Part shown: one piece after another, positions 7,144-12,741 of the stretch
Numbering within the stretch: the first letter of the stretch is position 1
Layout of the letters: each line of letters starts with the position of its first letter
Source of the DNA: a virus
Strand: one strand, 5' to 3'
DNA length: 32,525 bases
Virus record (IMG/VR): IMGVR_UViG_3300032294_001416
Span: 1-32,525 of that record
Position numbers and translations under genes: made by a program
Notes under the pieces: generated by a model
Databases searched by the model: none
What the model was told of the DNA's origin: nothing
What the model saw: the letters and a program-made list of their open reading frames with translations, nothing else

Positions 7144-7225
7144 GTTCAGTTGCCTCCTGTAAGATTTGAAGAGACTGGCGAAGCCAATTGCCGTCGCCAG
7201 TCTTTTTGTCGTAGGTGTCGATCAT
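7034..7225 (-). CDS. Possible overlapping small protein
   Basis: A 63-residue frame whose ATG (7223-7225) overlaps the stop of the coiled-coil gene as ATGA, the coupling used throughout this phage. The N-terminal half (MIDTYDKKTGDGNWLRQSLQ and a helix after it) looks protein-like; the remainder overlaps the better-supported gene at 6937-7143 by 110 bases and looks less so. The stretch also holds a 10-base inverted repeat. I list it because of the ATGA overlap, but it may be untranslated leader sequence. Confidence 0.35.
   Translation of the reverse strand: MIDTYDKKTGDGNWLRQSLQILQEATERVQRTKSQMAEEDRGANASGDSATTAQKDLQSRDAG
7172..7203. other. Ten-base inverted repeat between coiled-coil and helicase genes
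   Basis: AGACTGGCGA (7172-7181) and TCGCCAGTCT (7194-7203) form a perfect stem with a 12-base loop. On the plus strand it is followed by T-rich sequence; on the minus strand no strong T-tract follows. It ends about 29 bases before the GTG of the 68-residue gene and may act as an attenuator or mRNA processing/stability hairpin. Confidence 0.5.
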
Positions 7226-8163
7226 CGACATTGCACCAATGAGATGATGGTTGCGCCGCAGTTCCTGATTGCGTGCATCGCATCGCTACCCCACTCAGGA
7301 TTCCCCAGGTGAATCAGAGAATCCTGAGCGTCCGTGATCATGCACTCGGCAAAGCTCTGAGCCTTTTCAATTTCCGGCTTCAGTGCTTCGAGCCTTGCGG
7401 CTTCAGCGGCTTCGCGTTCGGCTTTGGCTTTCGCTTCGGCTGCTTTTCGAAGTTCCTCCTGCTGCTGTCGCAATGCTTCCCGCTCTGACTCCATGGCCTT
7501 GCGTTGTTCCGCCAAGGCGGCTTCGTCAGCCAGTCGTTGCCTTTCCATTTCGGCCGCGCGGATGCGAAGTTCTTCGGCCTGTCGCTTCGACTCTTCAGCC
7601 ATCTTCGCGGCCAGTTCTTCGCGTTCCTTGCGTTGCTTCGCCTCAAATTCTTGAGCGATGCGTTTCTCTTCAGCAATGATCGCGGCCTGCTCCGCAGCGG
7701 CTTTCTTTGCCTTAGAGAACCACCACATCCATTCTTCTTCCGGAAGCTCAGCCGCAGCCCAATCAATGGCGATGCTATTGGCAACCATCTCATTGATGCG
7801 GCTTTGTTTCTTCGCGACTTTCTCAGCTTCCTTTGCAGCCTTCTCGGCTTTCTCGACAGCGTCGAAGGCGTCGCGTTCGGCCTTCAATTTTGCCTCGACA
7901 CCGTCAACCTTTTCAGTCAACTGTTTCGCGATGCTGTCGACCGTCCGCCCGTATTCCAAAGCATCGGCCTTGAGTTCTTTTCGCTTCTTCTCAATTTTCG
8001 CGTTTAGCTTCTTGACGAACTTGTGAGCCTCTTCAACCTGTCCGATTCCGGCCTCTGCCACGGTCAATAAACCGTAAGGCAAAACCTGCTCAATCATCGC
8101 ATTAAATGTCGACAGCTCCTGAACGGCCCTGTCTGTCATCGTGAGTTCAGTCGTTGCTGTCAT
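7222..8163 (-). CDS. Coiled-coil protein of recombination module
   Basis: A 313-residue protein. Residues 1-50 are mixed; about 50-115 form a charged helix (FVKKLNAKIEKKRKELKADA), and a short tryptophan-rich segment (LPEEEWMWWFSKAK) interrupts before a second, very long Ala/Glu/Lys/Arg coiled coil to about residue 255. The C-terminal 55 residues return to globular sequence with four cysteines not arranged as a zinc ribbon. Proteins of this build often sit beside Sak4/DUF669 or Bet/Erf genes in phages and are annotated DUF1351-like or as nuclease-associated; I do not recognise a catalytic motif. It overlaps its upstream neighbour by 17 bases and shares its direction. Confidence 0.8.
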   Translation of the reverse strand: MTATTELTMTDRAVQELSTFNAMIEQVLPYGLLTVAEAGIGQVEEAHKFVKKLNAKIEKKRKELKADALEYGRTVDSIAKQLTEKVDGVEAKLKAERDAFDAVEKAEKAAKEAEKVAKKQSRINEMVANSIAIDWAAAELPEEEWMWWFSKAKKAAAEQAAIIAEEKRIAQEFEAKQRKEREELAAKMAEESKRQAEELRIRAAEMERQRLADEAALAEQRKAMESEREALRQQQEELRKAAEAKAKAEREAAEAARLEALKPEIEKAQSFAECMITDAQDSLIHLGNPEWGSDAMHAIRNCGATIISLVQCR

Positions 8164-8404
8164 TGATCACCTCCACCTTGATATCGAAACAAGTAATTCC
8201 ATGCTGCGACCGCAGCTTCCCGCACATCTCCCTGATCCATTGATCACCTTGCATTTGTTTGACCTGCCACGGTTCCAAAAACAGAACAATTACTGTCTCC
8301 TGAACTGGCCTGCTTTTGCTTTTGATGTCGGCCTGAATGTGACTCACCAACATCGCTGGCCATGGTTGCTGAATCTCAGTTGTCAGCGTCATTCGGCATT
8401 GCAT
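8147..8404 (-). CDS. Small hypothetical protein after the terminator
   Basis: An 85-residue protein. The ATG at 8404 is preferred to 8410 because GGAGG lies eight bases before it, against only two for the earlier ATG. The sequence has a central beta-strand pair (ETVIVLFLEPW) and a short helix (WIREMCGKLRSQHG), ending in a strand and an acidic tail, suggesting a small alpha-beta fold. It begins right after the intrinsic terminator, so its transcription needs readthrough or its own promoter. It overlaps the next gene by 17 bases. No family recognised. Confidence 0.7.
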   Translation of the reverse strand: MQCRMTLTTEIQQPWPAMLVSHIQADIKSKSRPVQETVIVLFLEPWQVKQMQGDQWIREMCGKLRSQHGITCFDIKVEVINDSND

Positions 8405-8423
8405 CTGCATTCCCTCCGTCGAT

Positions 8424-8451
8424 AAAAAAGGCGCGGAGGTTGCCCCGCGCC
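8424..8451 (-). terminator. Intrinsic terminator after SSB-like gene
   Basis: On the minus strand GGCGCGG (8445-8451) pairs with CCGCGCC (8430-8436) around an eight-base loop and is followed by six T (8424-8429). It lies 14 bases after the stop of the DUF669-type gene and splits the recombination genes from the coiled-coil and helicase genes, probably lowering expression of the latter. Confidence 0.9.
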
Positions 8452-8464
8452 TATGTTGTTGAGA

Positions 8465-8920
8465 CTACCAGCCAGCAGGCTTACCAGCGGTTCCGGTTGT
8501 TGCGGGGGCAGATACGGCACCAGTCGCAGCGGGAAGGCAGGCTTTGTAGCCCTTCACTTCGTTCTGGTTGTTGCCGTTGTATTTCTTCACGGCCAGCTTG
8601 ATCATCAGCGGTTTCATGTGCAGGGCCGAAGAGTCCGGAGGCTTCGGAATGTTCAGTGCCTCGCAAACCTTTTTGAACTGCTGCTGAGCAATCGTCGTTG
8701 CCTCTGGATTCTTGTTCCAAAGGTTGAACCGATCAATCACGGTTCGATTCTTAAACGGGCCGTCGACGATCTGCAGCTTGACCTGCAACAGCTCGCTCGC
8801 CCCGTCCTTCGTTTTCTTGCGTTCGCTCTCGGTCATGACAGCGCGATACTCGCCCGCAGGCAAAGCCTCAAACTCGCTGTCCTTCACTTGCGATGCGTCA
8901 TATCCACCTAAATCAGCCAT
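8465..8920 (-). CDS. DUF669-type single-stranded DNA-binding-like protein
   Basis: A 151-residue protein matching the phage DUF669 pattern: an N-terminal acidic stretch (DASQVKDSEFEALPAGEYRA), then ESERKKTKDGASELLQVKLQIVDGPFKNR with strands of an OB-like fold, the NLWNKN motif, and a KPLMIKLAVKKYNGNNQNEVKGY segment. The tail is Ala/Thr/Pro-rich with low complexity, as in many phage SSB-like proteins. The family is commonly encoded next to Sak4-type recombinases and is thought to bind ssDNA. A good AAAGG site precedes the ATG. It starts one base after the Sak4 stop, so it is tightly coupled. Confidence 0.85.
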   Translation of the reverse strand: MADLGGYDASQVKDSEFEALPAGEYRAVMTESERKKTKDGASELLQVKLQIVDGPFKNRTVIDRFNLWNKNPEATTIAQQQFKKVCEALNIPKPPDSSALHMKPLMIKLAVKKYNGNNQNEVKGYKACLPAATGAVSAPATTGTAGKPAGW

Positions 8921-8921
8921 C

Positions 8922-9689
8922 TCAATTACCTTTCAAAACTTCACTCGGGACAAAAAACTCTGCATACTTCTCGAACGAAAACTCAACCATTTCTTCCGGC
9001 ATGTTCAAACGGTTCTTCGCGCGGACTCCCGCCGTTGGCTGAGTCCTGACAAAACGCTCGCTGCCACCCGCCGCGATGTTTCGAGTGCGATTAAATCCGG
9101 TGTCTTCTTTGACTGCGTAAGTCCGGAACGATCCGAAGAAAACTTCCTGACACCAATCGCAAAGCAGATCACGAGCGAACTCACAGACGGACGGCTCCCA
9201 CCGCTCATAGGACGGTGCATCTGGCGGAGTGATCTTCACGGCTTCACTGTGTGCCAGCAGAATGATTCCAAGCCCGCGTTCGGTGTGCAGCCAATCCAGT
9301 TGAAACTTGATCTTGTCCCACATGGCCTCAATGAACTTGTTGCCCTTGCCATAGCTAAATTTATCGTCGGCCATGCTTTCGACGTTCTTCTCTTTGCAGA
9401 TCTGCTTTTCGATGATCCTCTGCAAAGCGTCGATCGTATCAATGGCAATCCAGCGATACGGGAATTCGCCTTTTGCGGCCGCTGTGTCGCAATGCAACCA
9501 AAACTCCTGCCACTCGTCCCACGTTCGAATCGGGGGCGTCTTATCCATGTCAACGTCTCGATCGTCTTCGAGATTCGCCAACAGTGCCCCACCAAATGCC
9601 TGCGAGGCAAAAGTTGTCTTTCCAATAAAATTCGTCCCATGAAACAGAACGCGACGTGGTCCGCCCTGTTTACCTTTCAAGATCTTCAC
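8922..9689 (-). CDS. Sak4-like RecA-fold recombinase / AAA ATPase
   Basis: A 255-residue ATPase of the phage nucleotide-binding (AAA_24, Sak4-like) family, which promotes annealing and strand exchange together with an SSB. Walker A is GTNFIGKT (18-25) and Walker B is IAIDTID (81-87); a conserved LGIILLAHSEAV strand follows, as in RecA-core proteins. The start is set at GTG 9689: it overlaps the previous stop as GTGA and has GGAG nine bases upstream. The ATG at 9716 lacks a site and would overlap by 31 bases. With the DUF669 protein after it, this is a standard phage recombination pair. Confidence 0.85.
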   Translation of the reverse strand: MKILKGKQGGPRRVLFHGTNFIGKTTFASQAFGGALLANLEDDRDVDMDKTPPIRTWDEWQEFWLHCDTAAAKGEFPYRWIAIDTIDALQRIIEKQICKEKNVESMADDKFSYGKGNKFIEAMWDKIKFQLDWLHTERGLGIILLAHSEAVKITPPDAPSYERWEPSVCEFARDLLCDWCQEVFFGSFRTYAVKEDTGFNRTRNIAAGGSERFVRTQPTAGVRAKNRLNMPEEMVEFSFEKYAEFFVPSEVLKGN

Positions 9690-10063
9690 TGCTCTTTTCT
9701 CCGCTCTAAATGACACTTAGAACACAACACTCTCAACCCATCCGATTCGCAGAACAGCCGATCAGCGAACACGCTCAGATCGGCAAATGATTTCAGTGAG
9801 CCACAGGGCTCGATGTGATCGACTTCAACTTCCTTGCGTGCGAACCATTGGTCGCAACGTTCGCATAGAAACTCCCATTTCAGTCGTTTGTTGTCGCTCT
9901 GGCTTTTGCGTTTCACTCGTTCCAGTGCATGACGAACTAACGGAGGCCATCGACGTGACAACTGACGAAGACCGGAGCGGATAAATCCCCAAAACGCAGC
10001 TTCAGTCCACTCACCACCGGCGCGAGTTCGGGGGACTCTGTCAGTCTTTGCTTTGCGGCTCAT
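9686..10063 (-). CDS. HNH endonuclease-like protein
   Basis: A 125-residue protein with a C-terminal HNH-type beta-beta-alpha-metal core: CERC (67-70), VDHIEPCGS with His 83 as the likely catalytic residue, and CSKCH (114-118). The N-terminal half is basic ([35 protein letters not shown]) and probably binds DNA. In many phages the HNH gene lies next to terminase and aids packaging; here it lies far away, between csrA-linked small genes and the Sak4-like gene, so a recombination or replication role is more likely. The ATG at 10063 overlaps the upstream stop as ATGA. Confidence 0.85.
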   Translation of the reverse strand: MSRKAKTDRVPRTRAGGEWTEAAFWGFIRSGLRQLSRRWPPLVRHALERVKRKSQSDNKRLKWEFLCERCDQWFARKEVEVDHIEPCGSLKSFADLSVFADRLFCESDGLRVLCSKCHLERRKEQ

Positions 10064-10296
10064 CCCTGCCCCCTCAAAACGCCGTGACCGCCTGGCAACA
10101 TCCGCGTCGAACACTCACGAATCTGTGACGGCCGATACAAGCCTTTGTTCTCTGGAAGATCAGGCCGTTCCATGCGGATCGATTCCGCCAGCCCGATCGT
10201 TGTTTCCGTGCCCCAAATCTCTTCGAGCGATGGATCTCTGGTCATTGGCTTGCGATCGGTAGGCATGTGCAGCCGCTTAGATTTTCTTTTTGCCAT
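10060..10296 (-). CDS. Small basic hypothetical protein downstream of csrA
   Basis: A 78-residue protein starting inside the end of csrA (20-base overlap), with GGAGG about 11 bases upstream. It opens with a basic cluster ([18 protein letters not shown]), has a short acidic helix ([20 protein letters not shown]), and ends Gly/Arg-rich. Overlap with csrA means both are co-translated. It could be a CsrA partner or an RNA-binding protein, but only adjacency suggests that. No family recognised. Confidence 0.65.
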   Translation of the reverse strand: MAKRKSKRLHMPTDRKPMTRDPSLEEIWGTETTIGLAESIRMERPDLPENKGLYRPSQIRECSTRMLPGGHGVLRGQG

Positions 10297-10456
10297 CTCT
10301 CGCAATCGCCTCCGAAACTTCCCTGCGATGAACGGACACATCTTTTGGGGCTTCGATTCCGAGGCGAACCTTGTCGCCTCGTATCTCGATAATCTTTACC
10401 ACGACTGAATCACCGATCAGGATGTCTTCTTCAGTTTTCCGGCTAAGCACTAGCAT
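10277..10456 (-). CDS. csrA: CsrA-family RNA-binding translational regulator
   Basis: A 59-residue protein that is a clear CsrA/Rsm[21 protein letters not shown], then [20 protein letters not shown] and VHRREV. The family forms a swapped dimer that binds GGA motifs in hairpin loops at ribosome-binding sites. The key RNA-contact residues Leu4 and Arg44 are present; position 45, usually Glu in bacterial CsrA, is Arg here. Length matches the family (about 60). The ribosome-binding site (GGAG, six bases before the ATG) itself contains a GGA that CsrA could occupy for autoregulation. Two large hairpins lie immediately upstream. In a phage, CsrA may repress host mRNAs or time the phage's own genes; that is inference. 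Confidence 0.95.
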   Translation of the reverse strand: MLVLSRKTEEDILIGDSVVVKIIEIRGDKVRLGIEAPKDVSVHRREVSEAIARDGKKKI

Positions 10457-10478
10457 TATTCGCTCCGTCTAATTAAGG

Positions 10479-10542
10479 AAAAAACCTGCGAACGGCTTTG
10501 ACGAACTCTTGACCACGCCACCGCTGGCGAGCCGTTCGCAGG
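10479..10542 (-). terminator. Long-stem, terminator-like hairpin upstream of csrA
   Basis: On the minus strand CCTGCGAACGGCT (10530-10542) pairs with AGCCGTTCGCAGG (10485-10497), 13 perfect pairs, followed by six T (10479-10484). The 32-base interior contains a further CGCCA/TGGCG hairpin. csrA starts 23 bases after the T-tract, so this may end a small RNA, or act as an attenuator controlling csrA. Confidence 0.7.
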
Positions 10543-10545
10543 AGT

Positions 10546-10621
10546 AAAAATCAGAGCCTGACCCGCCTTCTTGGCTGCGGGGGCCAGCCGTCAGAATCCA
10601 ATCTGATTGGCCAGGCTCTGA
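10546..10621 (-). ncRNA. Second inverted repeat with GGA hexaloop, possible CsrA-bound RNA
   Basis: On the minus strand TCAGAGCCTG...CAGGCTCTGA (outer arms 10612-10621 and 10551-10560) form a 10-pair stem followed by five T (10546-10550). Inside, TCAGA (10602-10606) and TCTGA (10591-10595) close a six-base loop, TTGGAT. A GGA in a hexaloop is the hallmark of CsrA binding sites. An alternative CCAAT/ATTGG stem would hide the GGA, and a GGCTG/CAGCC stem is also possible. No gene is credible here. The unit repeats the TTTTACTCC junction seen before the next hairpin. Confidence 0.55.
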
Positions 10622-10656
10622 GGGAGTAAAATCCGGTGAACCCTTGCTCTCGCCGG

Positions 10657-10797
10657 TTAGTACGTTGGCGGGTAGTTGTCTCTCGCCCACTTGTTTCCTC
10701 GCTTGATCTGGCTTCGCTCGTCAGCGAGCTGCGATGATCCGGCCGCAAACCATGCCAGGACGATCAGTAACGCTGTTGCGATGATTTCATTGAGCAT
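10657..10797 (-). CDS. Small single-pass membrane protein
   Basis: A 46-residue protein with one N-terminal membrane segment (about residues 4-18, IIATALLIVLAWFAA) followed by a charged soluble tail (ERSQIKRGNKWARDNYP). The ATG at 10797 has GGAG eight bases upstream and overlaps the stop of the preceding gene by 11 bases. Such proteins in phages include holin-like, superinfection-exclusion and host-inhibitor peptides; the early-gene position argues against lysis. It is the last gene before the hairpins upstream of csrA. Confidence 0.7.
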   Translation of the reverse strand: MLNEIIATALLIVLAWFAAGSSQLADERSQIKRGNKWARDNYPPTY

Positions 10798-11089
10798 TTG
10801 CCAGTCTCCTTTGCTTTGCCGCCTCGACATGAGCGTCCTGAGCTTTTTTGATTCGCTCCCGAGCCATCTCACGACGCAGGCAGCCGCATGATTTCGTTCC
10901 GCCACTCTGAATGCGCGATCGATGGGTGTCAACAATCTCACCGCATGAACAACGGCACCGCCAAACCTGATACCCACCAGCGTTGTCCCACTGCGATACG
11001 GTAAACATGTAACGGATCACCGTGAGCCGCGACCCTGCTGGCGGGATCGGTGGTGTTCGTTTTTGCGGTCTGCCGATGTTTGCTGTCAT
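10787..11089 (-). CDS. Phage zinc-ribbon protein with SCGCL motif
   Basis: A 100-residue protein. The central part (GSRLTVIRYM, W-R-C-R-C-S-C-G at 43-50, then SGGTKSCGCLRRE at 62-74) is the common phage pattern found as a stand-alone domain or next to AP2/HNH homing endonucleases; the cysteines probably bind zinc and DNA. The C-terminal 27 residues form a basic helix (ARERIKKAQDAHVEAAKQRR). No HNH catalytic motif is seen, so it is more likely a DNA-binding than a cutting protein. The start overlaps the upstream stop as ATGA. Confidence 0.8.
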   Translation of the reverse strand: MTANIGRPQKRTPPIPPAGSRLTVIRYMFTVSQWDNAGGYQVWRCRCSCGEIVDTHRSRIQSGGTKSCGCLRREMARERIKKAQDAHVEAAKQRRLANAQ

Positions 11090-11415
11090 GTCTGCTCCTT
11101 TGCTCTAAACGTCATCGCTGATTTACCAGTCACTTCGCACTTGCGATCACCGCATTCTTTTACGAGATCCATCCGGACTAGTTCACGCACGCGCTTGCGG
11201 AACGTTTCGATGTTCGCGACGTATTGCTTAGCCGCTTCTTGTGCAGCTTCGTTTGCCGTGATTGGCTTTGGTGCGTCCTTAATGGCTTGAAAAACAAAGT
11301 TCTGTAACGTGTTGATTCGCAGCTCTGTTTCGACTGCTGATTTCTGGCTGGTTATTGGGTCTGATTTGCGGGAGATGTTTGCGGGGGCGTCGAAACCGAG
11401 GGTTTTCTGTATCAC
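11086..11415 (-). CDS. Winged-helix-like DNA-binding protein
   Basis: A 109-residue protein. Residues about 30-100 have a helix (LQNFVFQAIKDA), a recognition-type pair (ITANEAAQEAAKQYVANIETFRKR), then VRELVRMDLVKECGDRKCE, which reads as helix-turn-helix plus beta wing. This resembles phage MarR/replication-initiator-type wings that sense GATC-less promoters. The start overlaps the stop of the ribbon-helix-helix gene as ATGA. It is likely a phage transcription regulator, called from pattern only. Confidence 0.7.
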   Translation of the reverse strand: MIQKTLGFDAPANISRKSDPITSQKSAVETELRINTLQNFVFQAIKDAPKPITANEAAQEAAKQYVANIETFRKRVRELVRMDLVKECGDRKCEVTGKSAMTFRAKEQT

Positions 11416-11567
11416 GCTTTCCTCCCCTTAAAATACTTCGCCGCGATCCGCCACAGGACACCCTGCCTCGTCTCGCCGGTCTTCGCTGATTCATCCGCTA
11501 GTGGCTTTTGCAGTTCCGGCGGAACACGCAGCAGCAGTTGAGGATTGCCTTTTATCTTTTTTGTCAC
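11412..11567 (-). CDS. Ribbon-helix-helix-like protein, GTG start
   Basis: A 51-residue basic protein with the order strand (PQLLLRVPPEL), helix (QKPLADESAKTG), helix (ETRQGVLWRIAAKYF) and a Lys/Arg tail, as in CopG/Arc dimers. GTG at 11567 overlaps the stop of the 37-residue gene as GTGA, the coupling common here. The same reading frame is open upstream to an ATG at 11762, so a 116-residue form is possible. I prefer the short form because another frame between them is better protein-coding sequence. Confidence 0.65.
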   Translation of the reverse strand: MTKKIKGNPQLLLRVPPELQKPLADESAKTGETRQGVLWRIAAKYFKGRKA

Positions 11568-11677
11568 TTCAGGTTCTCCAGTTCCTTCTTGAGCCGCAAG
11601 ACTTCGGCGTGGTTGCCGTCGTGCTGAGCGTAGATGATGCGGGCTTGCAGGTTGCGGATTGTTGCGAGTGTTGGCAT
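11564..11677 (-). CDS. 37-residue helical protein, overprinted frame
   Basis: A short gene ending in a charged amphipathic helix (HAEVLRLKKELENLK). Its codons end in G or C much more often than those of the overlapping frame, arguing that it is the real one across this stretch. The ATG at 11677 has a weak AAGG about ten bases upstream, and its stop overlaps the next start as GTGA. It may instead be the C-terminal part of the frame starting at 11762, joined by a one-base shift. Function unknown; a small coiled-coil partner is plausible. Confidence 0.55.
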   Translation of the reverse strand: MPTLATIRNLQARIIYAQHDGNHAEVLRLKKELENLK

Positions 11678-11762
11678 TTGCGGTGAGCCTTGAAAAGTCG
11701 CCAGTCCGGACTTTACGACCGAGAGGAGCAGGACGCCCTGTCTTTGGCTTGTCGTCGCTCAT
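11678..11762 (-). CDS. N-terminal segment with GRPAPLGRK arm; frame end unclear
   Basis: An ATG at 11762 overlaps the upstream stop (TAATG) and opens a basic peptide, MSDDKPKTGRPAPLGRKVRT. The motif GRPAPLGRK is identical to one in the ribbon-helix-helix-like gene at 13091-13270, so this is real coding sequence. Read straight on, the frame continues through poor coding sequence into the ribbon-helix-helix gene (116 residues, stop 11412). After a one-base shift it would instead join the 37-residue helical frame. I give only the segment whose frame I trust. Confidence 0.5.
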
Positions 11763-11989
11763 TATGAAAACCACCTTTGTAAAAACACTTCAACGGCTTC
11801 TTCCTGCTCATCCGTGTCTCTGCATGGCAGGCGATTCAAGATCGCTTTTGCCGACTCTTCTGTGATGTCCTTGCATTCACCCCGGCAAAGTTCATTCGCG
11901 ATGATGCTCAACGTTTTTGCGATTCCGTGATGTGCGTTCGCTAAATCTACGATTGCATTGTGAAACCTGATCTTCTCAGCGTGTTGCAT
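11762..11989 (-). CDS. Small helical hypothetical protein
   Basis: A 75-residue, all-helical acidic protein (IVDLANAHHGIAKTLSIIAN; ESAKAILNRLPCRD; QEEAVEVFLQRW). It contains three cysteines without a metal-site arrangement. The ATG has GGGAGG about 11 bases upstream, and the stop overlaps the next ATG by one base. No family recognised. It sits in a line of tightly packed small genes that are probably early genes. Confidence 0.75.
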   Translation of the reverse strand: MQHAEKIRFHNAIVDLANAHHGIAKTLSIIANELCRGECKDITEESAKAILNRLPCRDTDEQEEAVEVFLQRWFS

Positions 11990-11995
11990 AGTTGG

Positions 11996-12382
11996 CTATG
12001 CCTCCCCATAACACGCATCATTCAGCCCGTCGATGTATCCGCCAAGACGCTCAGCATTCGGCCCCTCGACTGGCGTTCTGTGTAAAACTCGCAAGCCGCT
12101 AATTGCCACCTCGACATCATTGTGGCCCAGCTTAAAGACAAGGTACTCCGCAACACGCTCTGCAATTGCTGCGTTCGGTGCCGCGTACTGGTATGGTAGC
12201 GTTCTTTCTGGATTCAGAATGTATCGCTGCCGCTGCGTGGTCTCAGCCAATAGGTCTGTCAAAATATTTCGCATTGGTCCACACCCCTCGCAAAAGCCAG
12301 CCTCCCATTCTTCGAGAGGCTGGCGACATTGTTGACAACTCAGATTTGATTCCCTGACACCATTTCCATCAGTTCGCCGCAT
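11996..12382 (-). CDS. Small protein with N-terminal zinc ribbon
   Basis: The C-terminal 92 residues are a well-formed soluble domain (LTDLLAETTQRQRYILNPER and on to GGYIDGLNDACYGEA). Ahead of it is a classic ribbon, CQQC then CEGC, 12 residues between the pairs. The start is uncertain. ATG 12382 has no ribosome-binding site and overlaps the upstream gene by 43 bases. CTG 12343 would overlap that stop as CTGA with AGGG nine bases before. ATG 12274 has good AGGGG but would lose the ribbon. The DNA between the cysteine pairs also forms a nine-pair hairpin. Confidence 0.75.
   Translation of the reverse strand: MRRTDGNGVRESNLSCQQCRQPLEEWEAGFCEGCGPMRNILTDLLAETTQRQRYILNPERTLPYQYAAPNAAIAERVAEYLVFKLGHNDVEVAISGLRVLHRTPVEGPNAERLGGYIDGLNDACYGEA
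12292..12324 (-). terminator. Hairpin with short T-tract inside zinc-ribbon coding region
   Basis: On the minus strand GCCAGCCTC (12316-12324) pairs with GAGGCTGGC (12296-12304) around an 11-base loop and is followed by four T (12292-12295). It lies 16 bases after the stop of the gene at 12340-12552. It may be a weak terminator or attenuator, or a chance result of coding the ribbon. Confidence 0.4.
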
Positions 12383-12552
12383 GTCTTGGCGACCCACTTT
12401 GATTCGTTGTTTCTGAACAGTTCCCATTCTGACTTCCTGCCTTTTCTGTCGCATCGGCCGATTCGGTATTCTCCAGCGAACCACAGCCCTTCTGACTCTG
12501 AACATTCCCACTTCACATTTCCGACTGTTCGTGTTTTCGTTGTTGTTGCCAT
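12340..12552 (-). CDS. Small hypothetical early protein under its own promoter
   Basis: A 70-residue protein of strand-rich character (VKWECSESEGLWFAGEYRIG; KSEWELFRNNESKWVAKTCG). The ATG at 12552 follows the leader CAAGGAAAAGAACG, identical to that of the gene starting at 13464. A promoter with palindromic operators lies 40-85 bases upstream. The W-x-L and YRI-R pattern resembles small phage proteins with a single sheet, but I recognise no family. Its separate, apparently repressible promoter suggests an early or regulatory gene. Confidence 0.75.
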   Translation of the reverse strand: MATTTKTRTVGNVKWECSESEGLWFAGEYRIGRCDRKGRKSEWELFRNNESKWVAKTCGELMEMVSGNQI

Positions 12553-12592
12553 CGTTCTTTTCCTTGCCAGTGGTTTGCGTCTCGGTGCGGGC

Positions 12593-12636
12593 ATGATATC
12601 ACTATCGGAATTGGCGTCAATGGATGGTGATATCAT
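12593..12636 (-). promoter_or_regulatory. Promoter flanked by 10-base operator inverted repeat
   Basis: On the minus strand TTGACG (12615-12620) is followed after 16 bases by TATCAT (12593-12598). The element ATGATATCAC (12593-12602) and its exact reverse complement GTGATATCAT (12627-12636) flank the promoter, one covering the -10 and the other just upstream of the -35. Each contains the palindrome TGATATCA. Two dimer sites about three helical turns apart suggest repressor control of the 70-residue gene. Confidence 0.65.
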
Positions 12637-12741
12637 TTTGCAGGATTGCGGAAAAGATTTTTTTTTGCGTGGGTTTTGTGGGGTATTGCATATGCGCATA
12701 CCGCCACTTTATCCAGTCCTGTATTACAGCGACTGTCGGAT

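Noticed and set aside
7504-8007. 167-residue plus-strand frame opposite the coiled-coil gene
   Set aside because: Phe/Leu/Arg-rich antisense of an Ala/Glu/Lys coiled coil; a mirror of codon bias.
10469-10690. 73-residue frame across the hairpins upstream of csrA
   Set aside because: It reads through both inverted repeats and T-tracts, has no ribosome-binding site and gives a Ser/Gly-rich peptide without fold; the DNA looks structural.
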